Shown here in pieces: positions 1 through 5,841 of a stretch of DNA of 11,626 nt (positions are counted from its first letter, which is position 1; the number at the start of each line of letters is the position of its first letter). The DNA lies in NCBI GenBank assembly GCA_963592185.1, contig CAVAVT010000044.1:1-11626 (forward strand). The letters are read 5' to 3'. The notes under the pieces were generated by a model. It was not told the origin of the DNA. It searched no databases and was given only the letters and a program-made list of their open reading frames with translations. The position numbers and the translations under genes were made by a program. The DNA is from CAVAVT01 sp963592185. Lineage in GTDB: Bacteria; Bacillota; Negativicutes; Selenomonadales; Selenomonadaceae.

Positions 1-8
1 AAAAATAT

Positions 9-338
9 TTACCTAAACACATACTGTACTAAAACCATATACCCCAGTGTTCCAGCCACCATGGACAGTATCATCTGTCTTTTCCATAAATGAATGACAG
101 TAGTAAGAAAAATTCCCAAAAGTTCCGGGATGCCGTGGGTGCCAGTAGATATAGATACGCCCCTTAGGCAGTACACCACAAGCATTCCAAATATTGCCGC
201 CGGCAGGGCATTCCCCAGGTATCTGACATAATCCGGTGTTTTTCGACCCTCAGTGAATATTAAAAATGGCAAGAAACGGGTGGTCATGGTTCCAAGAACA
301 CACATGGCAATGGTTATTACCTGCTCCGTAAAGCTCAT
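9..338 (-). CDS. azlD: AzlD-family branched-chain amino acid exporter small subunit
   Basis: This is a 109-residue, strongly hydrophobic protein with about four membrane segments and the TRFLPF motif near residues 20-25 that is typical of AzlD. The length is normal for the family. AzlD is the small partner of AzlC; together they form an inner-membrane exporter for branched-chain amino acids (4-azaleucine resistance in Bacillus). Its ATG overlaps the azlC stop codon in an ATGA arrangement, so translation is probably coupled, and an AGGTGG box sits 6 nt before the start. It is the last gene of the set inside the window. The substrate is inferred from the family and is not visible in the sequence. 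The gene is complete, with its TAA only 8 nt from the window edge, so any terminator lies outside. Confidence 0.9.
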   Translation of the reverse strand: MSFTEQVITIAMCVLGTMTTRFLPFLIFTEGRKTPDYVRYLGNALPAAIFGMLVVYCLRGVSISTGTHGIPELLGIFLTTVIHLWKRQMILSMVAGTLGYMVLVQYVFR

Positions 339-1069
339 TTATATCCACCTGCCTCTGTTATTGGCTTTCTAAATAGTGTCAGAAGCACTACGATGGACAC
401 CATTGTTGGAATGATAAAAGAATCCTTTCCAAAGAGAACAAGGCATACAGCAGAAACCAATATCCCCACATATCCTGTTATGTGCTGCTTGTCGTTTAAA
501 TACTGCTCCAGGAAAATAACCACAAACATTGCTGTCATTACGAAGTCCAGTCCGCTGGTGTCGATGGAAATATAGCTTCCTGCAACACCGCCGGAGAGCG
601 CCCCAAAAGCCCAAAAACTCCAATTTAAAAACGTAACCGCAAAATAGAACCATCCACGGTCCACATTTTTAGGGATTCTTACAGTGTTATTTATCGCAAA
701 AGTTTCATCACACATGCCAAATATAAGAAGAGGCTTTTTCCAGCCAAGTCCTTTGTATTTTTCCAGCATGGCAAGACCGTAGAAAAGATGTCTTGCCTGT
801 ATAACCAATGCAATAAAGAGTGCCTGAACCGGTGCAAAGGGCGCCAATAGAAGTGTCACCGTGACAAATTCCAGAGAACCGCCAAAAATAACCATTGCCA
901 TAATAAAGGGGTACCAGCAGCTAAACCCCATGACATTCATATAGAACCCATATGCCGCCGATATAAAAAAGAAACCGGCCGCAATGGGAGCGGTATAAGG
1001 AAATGCCTTTTTAAAGGCTGTTATAATGACCTCTATCTGCGAGCCTTCTGTTTTTGAAGCATCCTCCAT
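335..1069 (-). CDS. azlC: AzlC-family branched-chain amino acid exporter large subunit
   Basis: This 244-residue integral membrane protein has about seven or eight hydrophobic segments. AzlC hallmarks are an AAYGFYMNVMGFS-type first segment, GGSLEFVTVTLL in the position of the usual GxxQF motif, ARHLFYGL, and FGMCDETFA. It forms the export channel with AzlD. An in-frame GTG two codons upstream (1075) is open, but only 2 nt separate it from the AGGAG box, whereas the ATG at 1069 lies 8 nt from it. I therefore take the ATG as the start. The gene begins 2 nt after the stop of the upstream uncharacterised gene and overlaps azlD by 4 nt, so all three are one transcription unit. Family assignment is firm; exact substrates are inference. 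Confidence 0.93.
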   Translation of the reverse strand: MEDASKTEGSQIEVIITAFKKAFPYTAPIAAGFFFISAAYGFYMNVMGFSCWYPFIMAMVIFGGSLEFVTVTLLLAPFAPVQALFIALVIQARHLFYGLAMLEKYKGLGWKKPLLIFGMCDETFAINNTVRIPKNVDRGWFYFAVTFLNWSFWAFGALSGGVAGSYISIDTSGLDFVMTAMFVVIFLEQYLNDKQHITGYVGILVSAVCLVLFGKDSFIIPTMVSIVVLLTLFRKPITEAGGYK

Positions 1070-1071
1070 AC

Positions 1072-2037
1072 TCACCTCTCCTTTATGAGAGAATCCGCCA
1101 GCTTTATAATATCTCCACGCTTTCTAAGACTTCCGTCTGAGACCTCCGCATAATCCCGGATACGCTTTGCTGTTTCAAACAAATAATCCGCCGGAACCAT
1201 CTTTGAAATATTGGAAAGATATCCCATCATAAGCTCCGCTGAAGCCGGGTATGATTCCATTCCCTTAACTCCGACTTCTCCCAAAAGTCCATCTATAAGG
1301 TCAGTCAACCCCTTCATGTCTATATCATCAGGATTTTCAGAAGCAATTTTATCCGCCTGGATTTTTTTTGCAACAGTCAGTGCGGAATACTTGGGACTGA
1401 TATAGTTATGGCAGCCCTCAATCAAGAGCCAGTTCTTCACTGTGTCATTTACAGCTTCAAGCTTTTCCACCGCATGAATCCGCCCCCACCCATGGGTTCT
1501 AACAGCTGTACGGTACACAAAAGCATTGAACTGTTTTCCACGGCTCATTGCTGCCAATGCGAAAAATGTCAGCTCATCGGATCCGGCAAGAATCTCAACA
1601 ATTTTATGGATAAGCTTGTCCTCCGGAACATACAAAATTTCCATCACAGTAAGAGCAAACTTTATAGGCTCCACTTCCGGACGTTCCATAAGAATATATC
1701 TGCAAAATCCATAGAGATTATCCAAGGACAATTTTTTCTGATGGTCAAATACATACTTCTGCACATCATCCATGAGAGAAATCATCAATACATCGCTGTT
1801 AAAAAAGCTTAAAAGCTCCGACATAGCCTTTTCAATATTACCCTCTGAGGCAATTTCAATAACCTTATAAAGTCCATCCCCATTGCCTCCAGCCATATCC
1901 ATATGATAGAGCATCATTCCGTCCATTGCTCCATCATGGGCCTTTAGCTCATTTTTATCTGTATGAACACTGAAGGATGCTGGCAGTGAACCATCCTCAA
2001 GCATTGCAGATGCAATTCTCTTATATAATGCTTCCAT
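1072..2037 (-). CDS. Uncharacterised helical protein of the azlCD operon
   Basis: I do not recognise this 321-residue protein. It has no signal peptide, no membrane segment and no obvious catalytic motif. The composition suggests a soluble, mostly alpha-helical protein. The middle part (about residues 80-230) reads like irregular HEAT or ARM-type helical pairs, with the phrase GWGRIHAVEKLEAV near 183-196 resembling helix pairs of such repeats. It is the first gene of a set with azlC (2-nt gap) and azlD, and is likely translated at comparable level. The start is an ATG with AGGAG 12 nt upstream, slightly long spacing. A terminator for the preceding gene ends just upstream, leaving little room for a separate promoter. 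The repeat assignment is a weak inference. A binding or scaffolding role is possible, but no function can be claimed. Confidence 0.83.
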   Translation of the reverse strand: MEALYKRIASAMLEDGSLPASFSVHTDKNELKAHDGAMDGMMLYHMDMAGGNGDGLYKVIEIASEGNIEKAMSELLSFFNSDVLMISLMDDVQKYVFDHQKKLSLDNLYGFCRYILMERPEVEPIKFALTVMEILYVPEDKLIHKIVEILAGSDELTFFALAAMSRGKQFNAFVYRTAVRTHGWGRIHAVEKLEAVNDTVKNWLLIEGCHNYISPKYSALTVAKKIQADKIASENPDDIDMKGLTDLIDGLLGEVGVKGMESYPASAELMMGYLSNISKMVPADYLFETAKRIRDYAEVSDGSLRKRGDIIKLADSLIKER

Positions 2038-2058
2038 TTATTAGCTACACTCCTGACT

Positions 2059-2095
2059 AAAAAACGCCCACCGGCATGTCTACGCACAGTGGGCG
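2059..2095 (-). terminator. Intrinsic terminator between the terC unit and the azlCD unit
   Basis: Read on the minus strand, a 7-bp stem CGCCCAC/GTGGGCG with a 17-nt loop is followed directly by TTTTTT. It lies 13 nt after the stop of the 135-residue gene and about 21 nt before the ATG of the next gene. It probably ends the riboswitch-controlled transcript. Because the next gene has no room for a promoter after it, it may also limit read-through into azlCD. Confidence 0.82.
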
Positions 2096-2108
2096 CCAAA
2101 TTCAAAAA

Positions 2109-2516
2109 TTAGATTCTGTCCAAAGCTGCAATATATGCCTCAACCTCATTAGCAATCATGTCGTAATTTCCCACAGAAGGCTCCACCTCAGCCAACTTCA
2201 GGAATGCATCCATAGCCGGGATATCCTTAGCCTCGAAAGCAGCCTTATAATCATGGAGACTCTGGGTAAAGGATCTATACTCCTCAGTACTGTGATTTCT
2301 TACAACAGTACGGATATGAGGGAACAAATCCCCTTCCACCGGACCGTGCTCAGCTGCATAACGCTCAAACATAGCCTGAACCTCCGGGCTGCGCTGCTGT
2401 GCCATCGCATCTTTCAGCATCATCTCCAAAAGTTCCTCTCCTGTAAGGTTAAAGCCTGCACAAATATTAAAAAGTCTGTGCTGCAGACCAACTGGCAATT
2501 TTTCAATGGGATTCAT
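2109..2516 (-). CDS. Uncharacterised small acidic protein downstream of terC
   Basis: This 135-residue soluble protein is predicted to be almost entirely helical and is acidic. It has no membrane segment, signal peptide, cysteine cluster or motif I can assign. The start is secure: a perfect AGGAGG lies 7 nt before the ATG. It follows the terC-type gene after 45 nt with no terminator in between, and a good terminator follows it, so it is probably the second gene of the manganese-riboswitch transcript. That context hints at a link with metal homeostasis, but this is inference from position only; the sequence lacks an obvious metal-binding cluster (few His, one Cys). The coding call rests on the ribosome binding site, the fit between flanking signals, and protein-like composition. 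Confidence 0.82.
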   Translation of the reverse strand: MNPIEKLPVGLQHRLFNICAGFNLTGEELLEMMLKDAMAQQRSPEVQAMFERYAAEHGPVEGDLFPHIRTVVRNHSTEEYRSFTQSLHDYKAAFEAKDIPAMDAFLKLAEVEPSVGNYDMIANEVEAYIAALDRI

Positions 2517-2561
2517 TCCAATTCCTCCTATTATTAGCTATTTACTCTAATATACCTTAAA

Positions 2562-3248
2562 TCACCCAGCCTTTGCAAGACGTGCCTTGAAAAGTCCAAC
2601 AGCCACAACACCTGCAGCGAGAATCACCTGAATAGCCAGATGCACCCATTCACCAGTCATATTTACGATAAAGGTTCCAACAATCTTGTCATGACCTATC
2701 ATAGAGCCTGCGGTCCATCCCAAGAGCGCTGCACCAGCGTATAGTACGATTGGGAACCTGTCCATGATTTTGCCGATAACGGTACTTCCCAGCACAATGA
2801 TAGGTATGCTAATAAGAAAACCTATTGCCACCAGCAAAAAGCTTCCATGGGATGCTCCCGCTATGGCAAGCACATTATCCACACCCATTGCCGCATCCGC
2901 AATAATAATAGTCTTTACAGCCCCCATAAGATTGTCCGATGCATCCACATCCTCATGCTCCTCTTTATCCGGTACAAGAAGATGAACCGCAATCGGCAGA
3001 AGAATCAGTCCCCCTATTGCCTGCAGACATGGTACTGTCAGAAGCCACACAGCAATGAAGGTCATTATAAGACGTATTATCACCGCACCGGCTGTACCAA
3101 TAAATATTGCCTTTTTTCTCAGCTCATGGGGAAGCTTGTTAGCTGCCATAGCAATAACCACAGCATTATCTCCTCCCAGCAGAAGATCCAGCAACACCAA
3201 GGTTCCCACAGCTGTCAAAAACTGCAGCGACATAATATCCATTTCCAT
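2562..3248 (-). CDS. TerC-family membrane protein, YjbE type (probable Mn2+ efflux)
   Basis: This 228-residue integral membrane protein has about seven membrane segments. It belongs to the TerC superfamily, YjbE branch. The signature GGDNAVVIAMA is at residues 25-35, and the second acidic motif, IADAAMGVDNVLAIAGA, is at 116-132. The paired Asp-Asn sites (Asp27/Asn28 and Asp124/Asn125) together with Asp21 and Asp118 are the expected intramembrane metal-binding residues. An acidic cytosolic loop (PDKEEHEDVDASD, 93-105) follows the third segment. TerC-family proteins are implicated in Mn2+ export and metallation of secreted enzymes, and the yybP-ykoY riboswitch directly upstream supports that here. 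The ATG at 3248 has AAGGA about 10 nt upstream; internal ATGs at codons 3 and 6 are less well spaced. Transport direction and metal are inferred, not shown by sequence. Confidence 0.93.
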   Translation of the reverse strand: MEMDIMSLQFLTAVGTLVLLDLLLGGDNAVVIAMAANKLPHELRKKAIFIGTAGAVIIRLIMTFIAVWLLTVPCLQAIGGLILLPIAVHLLVPDKEEHEDVDASDNLMGAVKTIIIADAAMGVDNVLAIAGASHGSFLLVAIGFLISIPIIVLGSTVIGKIMDRFPIVLYAGAALLGWTAGSMIGHDKIVGTFIVNMTGEWVHLAIQVILAAGVVAVGLFKARLAKAG

Positions 3249-3274
3249 TTTTCACTCATCCTTTTCTCTTTTTT

Positions 3275-3331
3275 AAAATAAAAGAGACCTCCGCATGAAC
3301 CAGGTACAACCTAAATCCATGCGAAAGTCTC
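3275..3331 (-). terminator. Riboswitch expression platform: terminator hairpin before terC
   Basis: On the minus-strand RNA, GAGACUUUCGCAUG (3318-3331) pairs with CAUGCGGAGGUCUC (3284-3297) over 14 bp including two G-U wobbles. The loop can form a small internal AGGU/ACCU hairpin. UUUUAUUUU follows (3275-3283). The 5' half of this stem contains the bases (3321-3327) that also close the aptamer P1 helix, so the two structures exclude each other. Mn2+-stabilised aptamer should prevent termination and switch the gene on. Confidence 0.85.
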
Positions 3332-3425
3332 ACCTATTACTTATGTAACGCTGCCACCAGCCGTATGAAACGACATGCTTGTTGACGACAGCCTGCGAGG
3401 TTACTCCCCTTCGCTATTCAATTGC
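3284..3425 (-). promoter_or_regulatory. yybP-ykoY (Mn2+) riboswitch
   Basis: The minus-strand leader of the terC-type gene carries the hallmarks of the yybP-ykoY class (Rfam RF00080): GGGGAGUA at 3402-3409, GUCGUCAAC at 3381-3389, a CUGGUGGCAG segment at 3351-3360, and the 3' closing GUGAGACUUUCGC ending at 3321. P1 can form between GCGAAGG (3408-3414) and CUUUCGC (3321-3327). This class binds Mn2+ and usually turns on exporters when manganese is high. The sequence element is seen directly; the ligand follows from the class. The left limit includes the 3' half of the terminator stem. Confidence 0.93.
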
Positions 3426-3431
3426 ATTAAA

Positions 3432-3461
3432 AGTATAGCAAACCTGTATCCTCCTTGTCAA
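3432..3461 (-). promoter_or_regulatory. Promoter of the riboswitch-terC transcript
   Basis: On the minus strand there is a perfect -35 TTGACA (3456-3461), an 18-nt spacer, and TATACT (3432-3437) preceded by TGC, giving an extended -10. Transcription would begin near 3425, just before the aptamer, leaving almost no extra leader. The match is strong and its position fits the riboswitch exactly. Confidence 0.8.
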
Positions 3462-3463
3462 CA

Positions 3464-3510
3464 TTGACTCAATATATACACTGGCAAAGAATTCATGAAA
3501 ATGGTACAAT
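3464..3510 (+). promoter_or_regulatory. Candidate metA promoter region
   Basis: Two overlapping options exist on the plus strand. One is TTGACT (3464-3469), 17 nt, AAGAAT (3487-3492). The other is an extended -10, TGGTACAAT (3502-3510), with only a weak -35 (TGGCAA, 3482-3487). Either gives a short leader of roughly 25-45 nt ending in AGGAGG (3528-3533), 8 nt before the metA ATG. I cannot decide between them. Confidence 0.5.
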
Positions 3511-3541
3511 TGAAAATACCAATCCATAGGAGGTAACGCAT

Positions 3542-4522
3542 ATGCCTATAGTTATACAGAACGATCTTCCGGCAAAGAAAACACTGGAAAATGAAAATAT
3601 ATTTGTCATGGATGAGGACAGGGCACATACACAGGAAATCCGCCCTCTCCAAATAGCCATTCTGAATCTCATGCCCCTTAAAGAGGACACTGAGCTGGAT
3701 ATCCTCCGTGTAATGTCCAACTTCCCAATCCAGCTTCAGATAACCTTCCTGAAGGTAGCAAGCCACGAATCAACCCATACCACCGCATCCCATCTTAACC
3801 AGTTCTACCAGACCTGGGAAGAGGTAAAGGACAGTCGTTTTGATGGACTTATTATCACCGGCGCACCTATAGAGACATATCCCTTTGAGGACATCGACTA
3901 CTGGGATGAGCTGACACAGATTATGGAATGGTCCAAGACCCATGTATTCAGTACCTTCCACATCTGCTGGGGAGCACAGGCTGGGCTTTACTACCATCAT
4001 AAAATCAATAAGGTTATGCTTTCAGCAAAGCTCAGCGGTGTCTACAATCACCGTGTTCTTCACCATAAGAAAATGATGATGCGTGGAATGGATGATTTCT
4101 TCATGGCTCCCCAGTCCAGATATACTGGAATTGATGAAGAGGCTGTAAGAAAAAATCCCGAACTTTATGTTGTGGCAGAAGGCGCAAATCCAGAGGAAGG
4201 CGTTGGCAGCACATTGATTCTTGCTTACTCCTCCAGACAGATTTTCATGCTGGGTCATACAGAGTACGACCGCATGGACCTGGACAAGGAGTATAAGCGT
4301 GATGTGGCAAAGGGAATCAATCCCCAGATTCCGGTAAACTACTACCCGGATAATGATCCTTCCAAGGAGCCTATACTTTCCTGGCGTTCCAGCTCAAATG
4401 CCATTTATATCAACTGGCTGAACGTGGTATATGAGGATACACCCTACAATCTGGAAGATATTACAAACATCGAAAATGACAGTTACACCAAACTGAACGG
4501 TGCAACTGGTAAAATTGGTTAA
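3542..4522 (+). CDS. metA: Homoserine O-acetyltransferase, MetA family
   Basis: This 326-residue cytosolic enzyme transfers an acyl group from acyl-CoA to homoserine, the first committed step of methionine synthesis. The glutamine-amidotransferase-like fold of MetA is evident. The nucleophile Cys142 lies in FHICWGAQA. Lys163 lies in SAKLSGVYNH, and His239 and Glu241 in LGHTEYD match the catalytic His/Glu of the family. Residue 111, in TGAPIETYPFED, is Glu, which in Bacillus MetA marks use of acetyl-CoA rather than succinyl-CoA (E. coli has Gly in this place). I therefore predict O-acetylhomoserine as product despite the common 'succinyltransferase' label. AGGAGG lies 8 nt before the ATG. It is a single-gene unit, divergent from the terC unit and convergent with the DUF445 operon. 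No SAM riboswitch or T-box fits in its short leader. Confidence 0.97.
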   Translation: MPIVIQNDLPAKKTLENENIFVMDEDRAHTQEIRPLQIAILNLMPLKEDTELDILRVMSNFPIQLQITFLKVASHESTHTTASHLNQFYQTWEEVKDSRFDGLIITGAPIETYPFEDIDYWDELTQIMEWSKTHVFSTFHICWGAQAGLYYHHKINKVMLSAKLSGVYNHRVLHHKKMMMRGMDDFFMAPQSRYTGIDEEAVRKNPELYVVAEGANPEEGVGSTLILAYSSRQIFMLGHTEYDRMDLDKEYKRDVAKGINPQIPVNYYPDNDPSKEPILSWRSSSNAIYINWLNVVYEDTPYNLEDITNIENDSYTKLNGATGKIG

Positions 4523-4526
4523 CAAA

Positions 4527-4578
4527 GTAAAAAATAGCTGCGGCATCCTTATTTCAGGGTGCTGCAGCTATTTTTTAC
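4527..4578. terminator. Bidirectional intrinsic terminator between metA and the DUF445 operon
   Basis: A 22-bp stem (4527-4548 with 4557-4578, two mismatches that become G-U wobbles in one RNA strand) encloses an 8-nt loop. A-run and T-run flanks give a U-tract in either direction. It serves metA on the plus strand and the activase-DUF445 operon on the minus strand. The stop codon of the last DUF445 gene (4575-4577) lies inside the stem. Confidence 0.92.
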
Positions 4579-5834
4579 ACTAAATATCCACCAAGCTGAA
4601 TCAAAACGTACAATATCAGCCCAATAAAAGCTCCCACAATGGAACCATTCATCCTTATCCACAAAAGGTCCGGCTCTACCTTGCTGTACACCAGATGATT
4701 AATTTCCTCATCAGACATACGGCCAAGAACCCCATGAACAATATCCTCAATCATGACTCTTGCCTGAAGAGCTGTACGTGCCGCCAGGTCATGAAGAAAA
4801 TCATTCAGCTCATTCCACAGGACTTTATCCTGCCTGAGCTTTTCCGGCCAAGTAGCAAGCTCATTGTCAAGAAGTGCATATATAGCCCTGTCAGAACTTT
4901 TCTGCATGGTCCAGCGGTCCAGTGCAATGGCTGTCTCCTCTGTGGCATCAAAATTTGCCATAAGACCTTCCATTAAAAGTTTGAAGCCATTTGCGGTCTG
5001 TGGATTAGTCTTAAGTTCCTCCAAACGAGCGCAGAGAACCTCCAGAACAGCCTCCTGAGTATCAGAGCCATGAGCCTCCAGCTCTGACAAAAATTGTACC
5101 AGCTGATTTTGGATAAGCTGTGCTGCTTCATCAAGATTTACAAGATTCATGCTGGATGCCAGAGAGCCTAAAAAAGCTCCCATAAAGCTTTCCGTTTTCT
5201 TTGCCGCATAGGACTCCAGCAGAACCTCAATTGCCTTACGGATATTTTCCCCTTCTGCCATTGTCCTTAAAGGTGTAATGACCTCCGACATGAGCTTTCT
5301 TCCATGATTATCCTTTTTCAGCCAATGGATGATGGCATCTATCACTTCATCCGGCCCCAGACTGCTTTTAATCTGGCTTTTAAGGGTCTTTGCCGCAGAG
5401 TCAGAAATGAATTTCTTATCCGTTTTCTTCCACTGTTCCACCAAAGCTGTAACCAGCACAGCCCTGGTTTCCGGAGCCTCAAGCCATCCGCTTAGACGGG
5501 TGGGCAGATTCAGCTGAGTTATGAATGACATGAGCTTCTTCGTGGAAAAAAACTCATTTTGAATCATGTTGGTGGATGCCTTGATAAAATCCCGGCGATG
5601 CCGTGGCAAAATTGCTGTATGATAGGGAAAGCCCAAAGGTTTTCTAAAAAGCGCTGTCACCGCAAACCAGTCAGCAATGCCGCCCACAAGGGCAGCCTCT
5701 GCACAAAAGAGAAAGCCTCCGGCGAACACATTATGAGGATAGGTTTTATTTACACACAGGGCAAAGACAAAAATAACTCCTGCCGCCAAAAGTGTTCTAT
5801 CCGCCTTGTTAAATGATTTCCAAAAAATACCCAT
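4575..5834 (-). CDS. DUF445 family membrane protein (second paralogue)
   Basis: This 419-residue DUF445 (PF04286) protein belongs with YheB of Bacillus and, as I recall, YjiN of E. coli. Hydrophobic segments at the N-terminus (about 15-65) and at the extreme C-terminus (about 395-418) bracket a long soluble helical region, so the middle is probably held at the membrane by both ends. The family block ADWFAVTALFRKPLG is at about 54-68, and the C-terminal block IRMNGSIVGAFIG precedes the last segment. The reading frame stays open to a TTG at 5873, inside the upstream gene. The ATG at 5834, 7 nt past that gene's stop and with AGG-type boxes upstream, is the better start. It is the last gene of the activase operon. 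The molecular function of the family is unknown. Confidence 0.93.
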   Translation of the reverse strand: MGIFWKSFNKADRTLLAAGVIFVFALCVNKTYPHNVFAGGFLFCAEAALVGGIADWFAVTALFRKPLGFPYHTAILPRHRRDFIKASTNMIQNEFFSTKKLMSFITQLNLPTRLSGWLEAPETRAVLVTALVEQWKKTDKKFISDSAAKTLKSQIKSSLGPDEVIDAIIHWLKKDNHGRKLMSEVITPLRTMAEGENIRKAIEVLLESYAAKKTESFMGAFLGSLASSMNLVNLDEAAQLIQNQLVQFLSELEAHGSDTQEAVLEVLCARLEELKTNPQTANGFKLLMEGLMANFDATEETAIALDRWTMQKSSDRAIYALLDNELATWPEKLRQDKVLWNELNDFLHDLAARTALQARVMIEDIVHGVLGRMSDEEINHLVYSKVEPDLLWIRMNGSIVGAFIGLILYVLIQLGGYLV

Positions 5835-5841
5835 GACAGAC

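Noticed and set aside
1070..1075. GTG start for azlC overlapping the upstream stop codon
   Set aside because: Only 2 nt separate it from the AGGAG box; the ATG two codons later is at the proper 8 nt.
1408..1812. 134-codon plus-strand open frame opposite the uncharacterised azlCD-linked gene
   Set aside because: I checked it because the sense gene is itself unknown. The sense frame has start signals, 321 codons and exact junctions with azlC, so the antisense frame is the shadow.
2847..3281. 144-codon plus-strand open frame opposite terC
   Set aside because: Antisense to a clear TerC-family gene and running into its riboswitch region; rich in Ser, His and Gln, with no start signals.
3470..3541. 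SAM riboswitch or T-box in front of metA
   Set aside because: The leader is at most about 45 nt from either candidate promoter and contains no stems of these classes.
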